Source: Chitinophaga tropicalis
GTDB taxonomy: Bacteria; Bacteroidota; Bacteroidia; Chitinophagales; Chitinophagaceae
Direction of reading: 5' to 3'
DNA length: 64,000 bases
NCBI RefSeq assembly: GCF_009758205.1
Contig: NZ_WRXN01000010.1
Location: 186,001-250,000, forward strand
Position numbers and translations under genes: made by a program. Under the pieces are notes generated by a model. It was not told the DNA's origin and did no database searches. It saw nothing but the letters and a program-made list of their open reading frames with translations. Positions 8,297 to 16,579 of the stretch are shown piece after piece (within the stretch, counting starts at the first letter, position 1; each line of letters begins with the position of its first letter).

Positions 8297-8995
8297 TCAG
8301 AAATTGGGGCGCAGCTTGTTGGTAGTGTAGAATACACGGAAATATTCCACTACTTCTTCGGCAGTATCGAACAGTTGCAGCAGGCCCAGATCTTCAGGGG
8401 AAATATTGCTCTCCTTCTCCATCATAGTTGTGCGGATCCAGTCCAGCAGGCCGCTCCAGTATTCGCGTCCAACCAGTACCAGTGGTGTTTCCGTCATCTT
8501 CTTGGTCTGGATCAATGTAGCTACTTCAAAGAATTCATCCATAGTACCGAAGCCGCCGGGCATCATGACAAAGCCCTGTGAGTATTTTGTGAACATCACC
8601 TTGCGTACAAAGAAGTAGTCAAAGTGCATGTTTTTATCGTGGTCAATATATGGGTTGGGATATTGTTCATGCGGCAGCGTGATATTAACGCCCACTGATT
8701 TGCCTTTGGCTTCCTGGGCGCCTCTGTTGGCGGCTTCCATTACACCAGGCCCTCCGCCTGAAATAATACCGAAGCCTTCATCTGCCAGCCTGCGGGCTAT
8801 TTCATGTGTCAGTTCATAATATTTGCTGCCCTGCCTTGTTCTTGCAGAACCAAAAATAGATATACAGGGACCGATCTTGGCCAATGATTCAAACCCTTCT
8901 ACGAACTCTGCCATGATCTTGAATATCTGCCAGCTGGAATGTGCCTTTGTTTCTGTCCAGTCCCTCTCTTTCAGATGCTTTAAACGATCGTTCAT
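8297..8995 (-). CDS. LOG-family (TIGR00730) Rossmann-fold protein, putative nucleotide phosphoribohydrolase
   Basis: 232-residue protein of the LOG family. Relatives hydrolyse the N-glycosidic bond of nucleoside 5'-monophosphates (cytokinin activation in plants, nucleotide salvage or PpnN-like functions in bacteria). Both family hallmarks are present: SGGGPGVMEAANRGAQEAKG for phosphate binding and MPGGFGTMDEFFEVATLIQT, with the PGGxGTxxE catalytic motif. The N-terminal 30 residues (MNDRLKHLKERDWTETKAHS) extend beyond the minimal family and are charged. The gene stands alone: 112 bases separate its stop codon from the next start, with a GC hairpin between, and it is preceded by a long gap. The physiological substrate is not evident. 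Confidence 0.92.
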   Translation of the reverse strand: MNDRLKHLKERDWTETKAHSSWQIFKIMAEFVEGFESLAKIGPCISIFGSARTRQGSKYYELTHEIARRLADEGFGIISGGGPGVMEAANRGAQEAKGKSVGVNITLPHEQYPNPYIDHDKNMHFDYFFVRKVMFTKYSQGFVMMPGGFGTMDEFFEVATLIQTKKMTETPLVLVGREYWSGLLDWIRTTMMEKESNISPEDLGLLQLFDTAEEVVEYFRVFYTTNKLRPNF

Positions 8996-9076
8996 TTACA
9001 GAATATTATTTGTTCAATAAAGGGCTAAAATACTGATTTTGTACCTTTACAAGGGACCATACGGACAGAGAATAAT

Positions 9077-9107
9077 AAAAAAAGCAGGTAACTTGAAAGA
9101 AACCCGC
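9077..9107 (-). terminator. Minus-strand terminator-like hairpin in the gap
   Basis: On the minus strand GCGGGT and ACCTGC pair around a 12-base loop and are followed by seven T. It lies downstream of no known gene, since the nearest upstream gene already ends before the hairpin at 9424. Confidence 0.5.
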
Positions 9108-9202
9108 TTAACATTTAACACGTTATGAACATGTAGTTGCCGTTATCTGGCTTACCACATAGATCTTTAATCCATAGCTGGCATAACGTATCTCGTTTAA
9201 TG

Positions 9203-9328
9203 CTATTCTTTCAAAAAGGTAATATGCTTTCCCCGGGAACCCGGGTAGGTAAACAATACAGATTCTTTCATGCAACGTGGTTTTACTGTTCTTACTGACC
9301 TTTTATCTGAGGGTTGGTCAATTCTCAT
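9203..9328 (-). CDS. Possible 41-codon small peptide
   Basis: An ATG-initiated frame of 41 codons, starting MRIDQPSDKRSVRTVKPR and ending GKHITFLKE, lies between two minus-strand terminators. The upstream bases contain TTG and, 20 bases later, TATTTTAA, which resembles the -33/-7 promoter. There is no recognisable domain. The frame could be accidental, and the transcript may be non-coding. Confidence 0.2.
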   Translation of the reverse strand: MRIDQPSDKRSVRTVKPRCMKESVLFTYPGSRGKHITFLKE

Positions 9329-9423
9329 TTAAAATACGGATAATCTTTGTCAAAAACAAGCGGGGGGAATTATAAGAGAGTAGTTGTTGGGGGCTTTATG
9401 TTATATTCAATGCGAAGAAATTG

Positions 9424-9466
9424 CTCAAAAAATCGCTTTTGCCTTCGGCAAAAGCGATTTTTTGAG
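9424..9466. terminator. Bidirectional terminator, copy B of dispersed hairpin
   Basis: CTCAAAAAATCGCTTTTGCC pairs perfectly with its complement across a TTC loop, with A and T runs inside the stem. It closes the minus-strand gene group ending at 9543. The 15-base GC box follows at 9478-9492. Confidence 0.85.
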
Positions 9467-9477
9467 GGTGCTTTTCT

Positions 9478-9492
9478 GGCCTGCGGCCGGCT
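9478..9492. repeat. 15-base GC box, copy B
   Basis: GGCCTGCGGCCGGCT, identical to 1943-1957 and 54475-54489, eleven bases beyond the hairpin and between it and the stop codon of the minus-strand gene at 9543. Confidence 0.8.
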
Positions 9493-9542
9493 AAGTAAAT
9501 TTTTGTGCTGCGCGTGGCTGATTTTTAATGAGAGAGGTTGTA

Positions 9543-10124
9543 TTACATACCGATACTGGCGCCTATACGCAGTATCAACCCTTTCTGATAAGGTGACCTG
9601 TCATCCTGCAGTACATCATACAAAGCCATGATACTGAATGCGGCACGGCCACCCATAGGTTGCGTGTAACCGCCCCCCATCAGCAGGCTGGGCACTCCAT
9701 AGCTATCTTTGATAACAGTTTTCGGATCAGTATCATAGTAAGTGCTTTTCAGACTTACATGGTTTGCCTCCGGCTGTATATGGATGAACAGGAAATCCAA
9801 CGGGTAAACGCGGCCCCATACACCACCACCGAAAATACTGTATTGATTGCGCTGGGAAGTTTCACCATTTGAAAATCTCCAGCGTTCTGAACCATACTGT
9901 GCATTAATAGCTATACCGGCTGCAAACATCTGGGATATACGGTAACCCACTGTCGGGGATACGTTGATGTTGGTATAATCACCGAATGATAATCCGAGGG
10001 AGCCTCCCACTATAAGACGGGATGCATCAAATCCTTTTCTGCTGGTGGTATCGGTCTTGTAGTACTGTGCATGCGCCAGCTGTGCGGCTGTTACAAGCAA
10101 TAAGCATACTAATAAGCGTTTCAT
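9543..10124 (-). CDS. Small outer-membrane beta-barrel protein of unknown function
   Basis: 193-residue predicted outer-membrane protein. Residues 1-19 form a signal peptide (MKRLLVCLLLVTAAQLAHAQ, cut before the final Gln). The mature part alternates short hydrophobic and polar stretches such as LIVGGSLGLSFGDY, VGYRISQMFAAGIAINAQYG and ILRIGASIGM at the end, as in eight-stranded barrels. No enzymatic motif is seen. It follows the GlcD-like gene by 53 bases on the same strand and is the last gene before the terminator at 9424, so it probably ends that transcription unit. The function is unknown. Confidence 0.85.
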   Translation of the reverse strand: MKRLLVCLLLVTAAQLAHAQYYKTDTTSRKGFDASRLIVGGSLGLSFGDYTNINVSPTVGYRISQMFAAGIAINAQYGSERWRFSNGETSQRNQYSIFGGGVWGRVYPLDFLFIHIQPEANHVSLKSTYYDTDPKTVIKDSYGVPSLLMGGGYTQPMGGRAAFSIMALYDVLQDDRSPYQKGLILRIGASIGM

Positions 10125-10177
10125 ATTTTGTTCCTTTAAGTGGTTTATCTTTTCTATGTTAAGCGACTTAACCGAAG

Positions 10178-11584
10178 TTAATCAAATATCTTTCCCCTGT
10201 TCAATATATTCGACGGATCGAACACCTGCTTGATCTGTTTCATCAGCTGCATATAGGTGTTATCGAACATCACATCCATATAACTTTTCTGCACAAGCCC
10301 TATTCCATGCTCTCCGCTGATGGTACCACCCAGCTGCTTTACCAGCAGGAAGATCTCACGGATACCTTCTTTAAGGGTGCCATTCCATTGTTCTTCGGAA
10401 AGGTTTCCGCGAATGATATTCACGTGAAGGTTACCATCTCCGGCATGTCCATAGCATACAGAGTGGAAACCATATTTACGGCCTATATCTTTTACGCCTT
10501 TGAGCAGCACCGGCAGTTCAGCCCTGGGCACAACGGTATCTTCCTCTTTGTAAATGGAATTGGCTTTTACAGCCTCCGCTACCCTTCTGCGCAGCTTCCA
10601 CAATTCTTCTTTCTGCTGATGGTCTTCTGCAAAGAGTATCTCTCCACAGTCATATTCCATTACTACTCCGGCTATGCCTTCCATTTCCTGCATCAGTACT
10701 TCCTGGTAGTTGCCATCCACTTCTATGAGCAGATGCGCCTGCACATCTTCTTCTATCTTTACAGTGCTGCTATCTACAAACCGGGTTACCCAGTCCAGCG
10801 CATCCCTTTCCATAAATTCCATGGCGGAAGGAGTATATCCTGCCCTGAAAATAGCGCTTACTGCTGCACAGGCGTTTTCGGCAGACCGGAAGGGCACCAG
10901 CATCAGCAGGTTATATTTAGGCAATGGTATGAGCCGTAATACGATCTTTGTAACAATACCCAGCGTTCCTTCACTACCTACTACCAGTTGTGTGAGGTTA
11001 TAACCGGTAGCGTTTTTCAGCACATTAGCCCCTGTCCAGATAACCTGTCCGGAAGGAAGCACCATCTCCAGGTTCAGCACATAATCTTTCACCACTCCAT
11101 ATTTAACAGCTTTAGGGCCTCCGGAGTTCTCAGCAATATTGCCTCCTATAAAACAGGAGCCCCTGCTGCTGGGGTCCGGCGGATAAAAAAGGCCTTTTTC
11201 CTTCACTGCATCCTGTAATACTTCTGTGATCACGCCGGGTTCTGTAGTTACCTGCAGGTTCCTTTCATCCAGGTCCAGGATGCGGTTAAAGCGTTCCATA
11301 GAGATCAGCACACCACCCCATTGCGGTAAGGCGCCTCCACTCAGGCCGGTACCGCCACCACGGGGCGTAACGGGCAGTCCTTCCTGCTGGCACAATGCCA
11401 TGATCCGGCTAAGTTGTTCAGTAGTATCCGGTTTCAGCACTACTTCCGGCAGGTAGTGCAGGTCTTCTGTTTCGTCATGTGCATAATTGTCCAGGTTTTC
11501 TTTGTCAACCAGTACATATGCCTCTCCCACTGTCTCCCGAAAAACTTCGAGATGCCGGGTGTTTACTTTCGCAAAATTGATCAT
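10178..11584 (-). CDS. FAD-linked oxidase of the GlcD / D-lactate dehydrogenase family
   Basis: 468-residue flavoprotein predicted to oxidise a 2-hydroxy acid such as glycolate or D-lactate. The FAD-binding PCMH domain is marked by PRGGGTGLSGGALP, VTTEPGVITEVLQDAV, FYPPDPSS and GSEGTLGIVT. The C-terminal FAD-oxidase domain has YGHAGDGNLHVNI and GGTISGEHGIGLVQKSYM with the expected metal and substrate-binding histidines. No GlcE, GlcF or iron-sulfur subunit gene lies beside it, so it is probably a single-subunit enzyme, and the exact substrate is open. It starts 33 bases after the stop codon of the PorP/SprF-like gene. Confidence 0.93.
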   Translation of the reverse strand: MINFAKVNTRHLEVFRETVGEAYVLVDKENLDNYAHDETEDLHYLPEVVLKPDTTEQLSRIMALCQQEGLPVTPRGGGTGLSGGALPQWGGVLISMERFNRILDLDERNLQVTTEPGVITEVLQDAVKEKGLFYPPDPSSRGSCFIGGNIAENSGGPKAVKYGVVKDYVLNLEMVLPSGQVIWTGANVLKNATGYNLTQLVVGSEGTLGIVTKIVLRLIPLPKYNLLMLVPFRSAENACAAVSAIFRAGYTPSAMEFMERDALDWVTRFVDSSTVKIEEDVQAHLLIEVDGNYQEVLMQEMEGIAGVVMEYDCGEILFAEDHQQKEELWKLRRRVAEAVKANSIYKEEDTVVPRAELPVLLKGVKDIGRKYGFHSVCYGHAGDGNLHVNIIRGNLSEEQWNGTLKEGIREIFLLVKQLGGTISGEHGIGLVQKSYMDVMFDNTYMQLMKQIKQVFDPSNILNRGKIFD

Positions 11585-11617
11585 GCAACAAAAATAGGAA
11601 AAAGCCTGCAGCCCCGC

Positions 11618-12637
11618 TTAAAACGTAGGGCACAAAGCTGCTCTTCTGGCGTTTGAAAAATTACGGTTGGGATACAATCCTGTAAAGACAAGACCTAATT
11701 CGTAAGCACCACGACGGTTATTGGTCTGTGCCAGCGAGGAAGTGGTAATATCATAGCTGAAGTTCAGTTTTACGTTCTTCAGCTGGTATCCTACCAGGAA
11801 TACAGCAGCATCTTTCAGGCGGTAATAAGCGCCTCCGAAAAGCTGGGTGGTACCGTCGCCGGAAAGGTTGTAGGCAAGATTGCCGCCAAACACGATCTCT
11901 TCCGATCCTGCCTGTGTTGCATAATAAGCGGAGGGGTTCAGAATTACTTTATCACTCATTTTCAGGCTTGCGTTCAGGAAACCGATATACCGGCGCGCAA
12001 TCACATTGTTACCCGCATAGAAAGACTCGCGGGGTTTGTTGATATGCTGCACGGATGCGCCGACATTGACGTAGATATTATCAGTAGGAAAATAGGCGTA
12101 GTTCATACCTACCTGCATATCAAAATAAGAGATCCTGGAATACTGGAAAGGTTCTGCCGTAGGCACTTTGGCATCAAAGAACTGGCCGTTCCACTGATCG
12201 CCGAAGGTAAGTTTGGTCACGTCCACGCTTTTGGTAGCAGAGCCCACGTTAAAGCCCAGGGACAGCAGGCTGCTCATTCCCAGCAGCTGGTGATACGCGA
12301 TGGACGCATATGCCTTGGTAGATGTAAGGTTACCTGAACCGGCCACATCCCTTAATATTACACCACCCAATCCTAACCAGCCATATTCCAGCCTGTCACG
12401 GAAAAGCTGGAAATCACCGAATACAGACATGGTCTTATATGGCACAGGAATGCTGGCCCACTGGTTACGGTAGTTAAGCCCTATGCGATAGTTTCCGTCA
12501 GGTATAAACCCTGTGTTGGCAGGATTGGTTGTAAGCGGGGAATTGAAATACTGCGAAAAATGCAGATCCTGGGCATTTCCCTGCAATGCTATCAGCAGCA
12601 TTGTACAACCGGCAAATAATTTTACGATCAGCTTCAT
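11618..12637 (-). CDS. Type IX secretion system membrane protein, PorP/SprF family
   Basis: 339-residue outer-membrane protein. A signal peptide (to GNAQ) is followed by the family hallmark LHFSQYFNSPLTTNPANTGF and NYRIGLNYRNQWASIPVPY, then alternating beta strands to the C-terminus. In Flavobacterium, SprF is needed for surface delivery of the adhesin SprB, and SprF-like genes commonly sit directly after genes for type B T9SS cargo. Here the start codon lies four bases after the stop codon of a 1235-residue protein with a type B sorting domain, so the pair is almost certainly translationally linked and functionally matched. The family call is firm; the partner specificity is inferred from position. 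Confidence 0.95.
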   Translation of the reverse strand: MKLIVKLFAGCTMLLIALQGNAQDLHFSQYFNSPLTTNPANTGFIPDGNYRIGLNYRNQWASIPVPYKTMSVFGDFQLFRDRLEYGWLGLGGVILRDVAGSGNLTSTKAYASIAYHQLLGMSSLLSLGFNVGSATKSVDVTKLTFGDQWNGQFFDAKVPTAEPFQYSRISYFDMQVGMNYAYFPTDNIYVNVGASVQHINKPRESFYAGNNVIARRYIGFLNASLKMSDKVILNPSAYYATQAGSEEIVFGGNLAYNLSGDGTTQLFGGAYYRLKDAAVFLVGYQLKNVKLNFSYDITTSSLAQTNNRRGAYELGLVFTGLYPNRNFSNARRAALCPTF

Positions 12638-12641
12638 GTCG

Positions 12642-15600
12642 TCATCTTAACAAGGTTACACTTCCATTCTTACTCGCCACGGTTCCATCACTGAACTCAA
12701 CATTGATCACAAAAGCATAAGCGTCCATAGGCTGTATAGTTCCTTTATAGGTACCATTCCATCCTGCTTTCGGATCGTTTGATTCATACATCAGCTGGCC
12801 CCAGCGGTTGAAGATTTTTATATTGAACTTCTGTATACCGAACCCTCTTACAAAGAATACATCATTTACACCATCATTGTTTGGCGAGAACGCAGACGGA
12901 ACGTCAAACAAGGGTAAAACAATAGCGCTTACCTGTTTCATGGCCGTATCACGGCAACCGGCAGCATTGGAGGAGATCAGGTATACATCATATACACCGG
13001 TCTTACTGTATTGATATACCGGGTTCACCGCTGTAGAGCCTTGTCCATCGCCAAATTCCCATACAAAGCTCACTGCATCTGCAGAAGAGAGGTTCTGGAA
13101 TGTGGTTGGCGTATTCTCAGCAGGAGTGATTGGTGTATATGAGAAGTCGGCAGTAGGCGGAGGAAATACATTAACGGTCATCGTTGTATCGTCCGTTATG
13201 TTACAGGTATTGTTATCTACCACATGCAGGCTTACAGTATAAACATTCGGAGTGGAATAAACATGTACAGGATTCACTTCATTGGAAGTGGGGCTGCCAT
13301 CTCCAAAGTCCCATGTAAATGTTTCGCCTCCCATAGTAGTGTTCTGGAACTCAATAGTAGCAGGTACACAGGTGCTGTCAGGCGCGGCGAAAGAAGCACG
13401 TACGTTGGCGGCTACACGTAGGGGAATAGTATCTGTATCCGGTGCATTACAATAATTTGTATCTACCAGTGTCAGCATTACGTTATACACTCCTTCCACC
13501 TGGTATTGATGCGTATATGGGAAGTTTGACGGCCCTACAGTGACAGGTGGTGTATTATCACCAAAGTTCAGCACAAATGAATTGTTCTGGTAAGGTCTTG
13601 GTGTGCTTGTCTGTATAAGATCAAACTGGTAGTTCAGCGATTCGCATGGCGGAAGGCGGGTAGCTGTTACATCAAATATTGCTTCATCTGTACGGATACG
13701 CAGGTCCAGTGTAGCAGTATCGCAACTGTTACAACTGGAAGGATCGCATTTGATCAGGGTGACTGTATAGTTGCCAGCGTTCTGATAAGTATGCTGTATT
13801 GTATCTGACCCTGTCTGTGAAGGGCTGTTATCGCCAAAATTCCATGTCCAGCTCTGCGCAGGCGTACCGGTCGTATCTATGAATGTAATGGTAGCGGGCA
13901 CACAGTAGTTGGTCCTTCTTTCCAGTGTTTTGATACCTGCTTTCACACCGTCCAGGTTGAATGCTATTTTCAGGGCTCCCAGGTTACATTCCGGCGGAGC
14001 AGAAGTTGCATAGGCGCCGGGGGTAGTGGGATAACGCGGCCTGAAGTTGGTTTCCGGTGCACGGCACCAGGCGCAGATGCCCTGGTAGATCACACCATTG
14101 CGGTCAAAGCGGCTGGTACCACCATCCACATGCTCGTAAGTGCCGTTACCCCCGAAATAGCTGGCAAACAGGACAGCCGTAGCATCACGCTGTAATACGA
14201 AGAAATAGAAATCCTGGCTGTCAGTAGTACGCTGTAACGGATCTTTCAGCGGCAAACCGGATGTATTTGAGTTAGGATAAGTGGCATCTATACCGCCGCC
14301 CCATCCGGATACATACACATTCTCACAACGGTCTACCAGGAAAGCTACCGGCGATATGCTTGGCGTAGCTGCTGCTTTTCCGAAAGTAGTGGAGTACACA
14401 AATGCTGAGAGGTCCGGCTGCAGCTTGGCTATAAACTGCCTGGAGTCGTCGTTATAGAAAGTAGAGGTGCCGGTTGGTCTTACTATTGGCCATGTACCTT
14501 CTGTTGTACCCATGATGTACACATACCCGCGGGCATCCATCTGGATACCATATACCTGGTCTGCCGCTACGGTTTCAGCTCCCATAAAGGTGCTCTGCAT
14601 CAGGGTGGTGCCATCAGGGGAAACATGCGCTACAAAACCATCGCAGACACCGCCGCGATAGGCAGGGTACAATGCGTTACCTCTTATCGGGAAGTTGCTG
14701 CTGGCTGTGCCGCCGGCCACATATACGCTATTGGTGCCATTCAGGGCAAGCACATATGCAGCATCTTCTTTTGAGCCGCCAATAAAGCTTGCCCAGATAA
14801 GAGAAGAACAGTTCTGGTCTATTTTCATCAGCACGCCATCCTGCACACCGCCAAAAGTAGGCTGGAATACGCCAGGGGTTACGGGAAATTTGTCAGAACG
14901 GGTACAGCTGGCAACATAGATGCTTCCTGTATTATCTATTACTACTTCGCTGCGGGCGTCATCTCCGTAGTTGCGCAGTAATACAGATGCTCCACCGGCT
15001 CTTTCCTCACGCATGTTCACACCGTCATCGCTGGAACCGGCCACTATCAGCGTACCGATGATGCCGGTACCGGTAGCGTTGAGCTTTGTTATTGCTATAT
15101 CCCATCCGCCGCGGGTACCCATCACAGTTTTGGTGTCGGGAGGATAATCGCCGGAAGTGGTCCTTCCGGAAATCACCAGGTTACCGGCAGGATCTACAAA
15201 GAGGCTGTGTGGCTGATCTTTTCCACCACCACCAATATAAGTGGCATAAGTAAGGTTACGGCCATTGGAGGTGAATTTGCTGATACCTATATCAAAACCA
15301 CCACCGGCGTAGGTGCTTTGTACAGCGCCGGTAGTAACGGGATAGCCTACATTAAATACAATACCGCCGCCATAGAAGTTGCCGGCAGCATCGTAGGTAG
15401 CTGTAAAGCCCCAGTTATCGGCAACGGAGCCGGATACGGTAGAAAAAATGTAAGAGGGGTCAATGATCAGCGGATATTCGTTGTTATACTTACCCGATAT
15501 CTTATAGCGTAGTTTATTACCACTTACCACATATGATACCTTTACGGATACACGCTGGTTATCAATATACTGGTAGGCAAAAGGCATCTGTTCTGTTACA

Positions 15601-16349
15601 GTGCCAACGGAGGTGGAGATGATCAGTTGTTCTTTCTTTATTTCCAGTTTATCCACTCCCGTATATTGGAGCTGGATCACAGAAGGGTCTGCTCCCGGCT
15701 GAACGATAAGGTCATATTTCAGTACGCCTGCTTCGGAATATACCTGCATATCCACACCGGAATACAGGGACTTATAATTCACCAGCTGGTAAGATTTTAC
15801 ATTTGACTGGTATTTGGAAGGATCGTTACCTATCAGGTAGTTGGAGTAGCTATCGGCTGCCTTGTCCCCTGAAATTTCCGGGTTTGTGGAAGCGTTCAGG
15901 AAAGATACTTCGTAGGCATGTCCTCTTACGGCCGGCAGGTTGTCTGTAGTACCGCCACCTCCGTTGTCTCCGCCGCCATTATCAGGGTTTGCGGATGACG
16001 ATCTTGCCGTTGTTGTTTCTGCGCCTTTGTAGGAATGTCCGCCTGAAGGGTCCAGGTGTATGATGGTATCGGGGGTGGCATGTGGACGTCCATGCACTTT
16101 CTCAGACAGCATTTCTTTGTCTTTCTTGTTCTGCAGCAGGAAGCGGAAACCATTCTTTTTCAGGAAAACGGCGCCTCCTCCAAAGTCGGTCTTATAAAGG
16201 AAATCGCCATCCCACTGGCCTTTGTTCTGTGTGAACATCAATGGCTTGTTATCATAGAATTCCTGTACCTGCACCTGTGCAATGGCTGTCCCGCCTGCGA
16301 AAAGCGAAAAAAAGAAAGCTAAGCAGCCTATAGGGAAAGTAAAATTCAA
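12642..16349 (-). CDS. Giant surface protein with SBBP repeats, four PKD domains and T9SS type B sorting domain
   Basis: 1235-residue predicted T9SS cargo. A signal peptide ends near residue 24 (GTAIA-Q). Residues about 35-300 form the N-terminal domain usually found in SBBP proteins (FTQNKGQWDGDFLYKTDF). Beta-propeller SBBP repeats follow to about 800 (YATYIGGGGKDQPHSLFVD, WASFIGGSKEDAAYVLAL). Four PKD-like domains occupy about 815-1145, with WNFGDNSPS, LNFGDNTPP, WDFGDGSPT and WEFGDGQGS. The last 85 residues are the gliding-motility-associated type B sorting domain (FSPNNDGVNDVFF, FNRWGQLMYES). The start is a TTG: in-frame TAA precedes it and no ATG lies before the signal peptide. The SprF-type gene starts four bases downstream. 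Likely an adhesin or surface scaffold; the ligand is unknown. Confidence 0.93.
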   Translation of the reverse strand: MNFTFPIGCLAFFFSLFAGGTAIAQVQVQEFYDNKPLMFTQNKGQWDGDFLYKTDFGGGAVFLKKNGFRFLLQNKKDKEMLSEKVHGRPHATPDTIIHLDPSGGHSYKGAETTTARSSSANPDNGGGDNGGGGTTDNLPAVRGHAYEVSFLNASTNPEISGDKAADSYSNYLIGNDPSKYQSNVKSYQLVNYKSLYSGVDMQVYSEAGVLKYDLIVQPGADPSVIQLQYTGVDKLEIKKEQLIISTSVGTVTEQMPFAYQYIDNQRVSVKVSYVVSGNKLRYKISGKYNNEYPLIIDPSYIFSTVSGSVADNWGFTATYDAAGNFYGGGIVFNVGYPVTTGAVQSTYAGGGFDIGISKFTSNGRNLTYATYIGGGGKDQPHSLFVDPAGNLVISGRTTSGDYPPDTKTVMGTRGGWDIAITKLNATGTGIIGTLIVAGSSDDGVNMREERAGGASVLLRNYGDDARSEVVIDNTGSIYVASCTRSDKFPVTPGVFQPTFGGVQDGVLMKIDQNCSSLIWASFIGGSKEDAAYVLALNGTNSVYVAGGTASSNFPIRGNALYPAYRGGVCDGFVAHVSPDGTTLMQSTFMGAETVAADQVYGIQMDARGYVYIMGTTEGTWPIVRPTGTSTFYNDDSRQFIAKLQPDLSAFVYSTTFGKAAATPSISPVAFLVDRCENVYVSGWGGGIDATYPNSNTSGLPLKDPLQRTTDSQDFYFFVLQRDATAVLFASYFGGNGTYEHVDGGTSRFDRNGVIYQGICAWCRAPETNFRPRYPTTPGAYATSAPPECNLGALKIAFNLDGVKAGIKTLERRTNYCVPATITFIDTTGTPAQSWTWNFGDNSPSQTGSDTIQHTYQNAGNYTVTLIKCDPSSCNSCDTATLDLRIRTDEAIFDVTATRLPPCESLNYQFDLIQTSTPRPYQNNSFVLNFGDNTPPVTVGPSNFPYTHQYQVEGVYNVMLTLVDTNYCNAPDTDTIPLRVAANVRASFAAPDSTCVPATIEFQNTTMGGETFTWDFGDGSPTSNEVNPVHVYSTPNVYTVSLHVVDNNTCNITDDTTMTVNVFPPPTADFSYTPITPAENTPTTFQNLSSADAVSFVWEFGDGQGSTAVNPVYQYSKTGVYDVYLISSNAAGCRDTAMKQVSAIVLPLFDVPSAFSPNNDGVNDVFFVRGFGIQKFNIKIFNRWGQLMYESNDPKAGWNGTYKGTIQPMDAYAFVINVEFSDGTVASKNGSVTLLR

Positions 16350-16579
16350 CGGAGTAGATTTAAATGTTTATTCTTAGAACCTTATTACACAATTATATAT
16401 CCAAGTAACGCAGACGGCGGCATATTTGTTACCGCAATAACAGCGCCAAATCATCAGCCCGGTACCAACCCACCCACATTGTATACATAAACTATGATCT
16501 ATAAAACCTGCAGGGGTTTAAATACTGTCCACTATATCAATTAACCGGGGCGCATATATATAATAAACGTAAAACAGGG

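Larger units (their letters stand above)
8996..9542. other. 547-base gap without a confident gene
   Basis: The gap holds the copy B hairpin (9424-9466), its GC box (9478-9492) and a second, minus-strand terminator at 9077-9107. Between them a 41-codon minus-strand frame runs from 9328 to 9203, with a near-consensus promoter-like stretch just upstream. This spacing would suit a short RNA or small peptide gene, but nothing recognisable is encoded. A small CCCGGG-AA-CCCGGG inverted repeat sits at 9232-9245. Confidence 0.6.
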
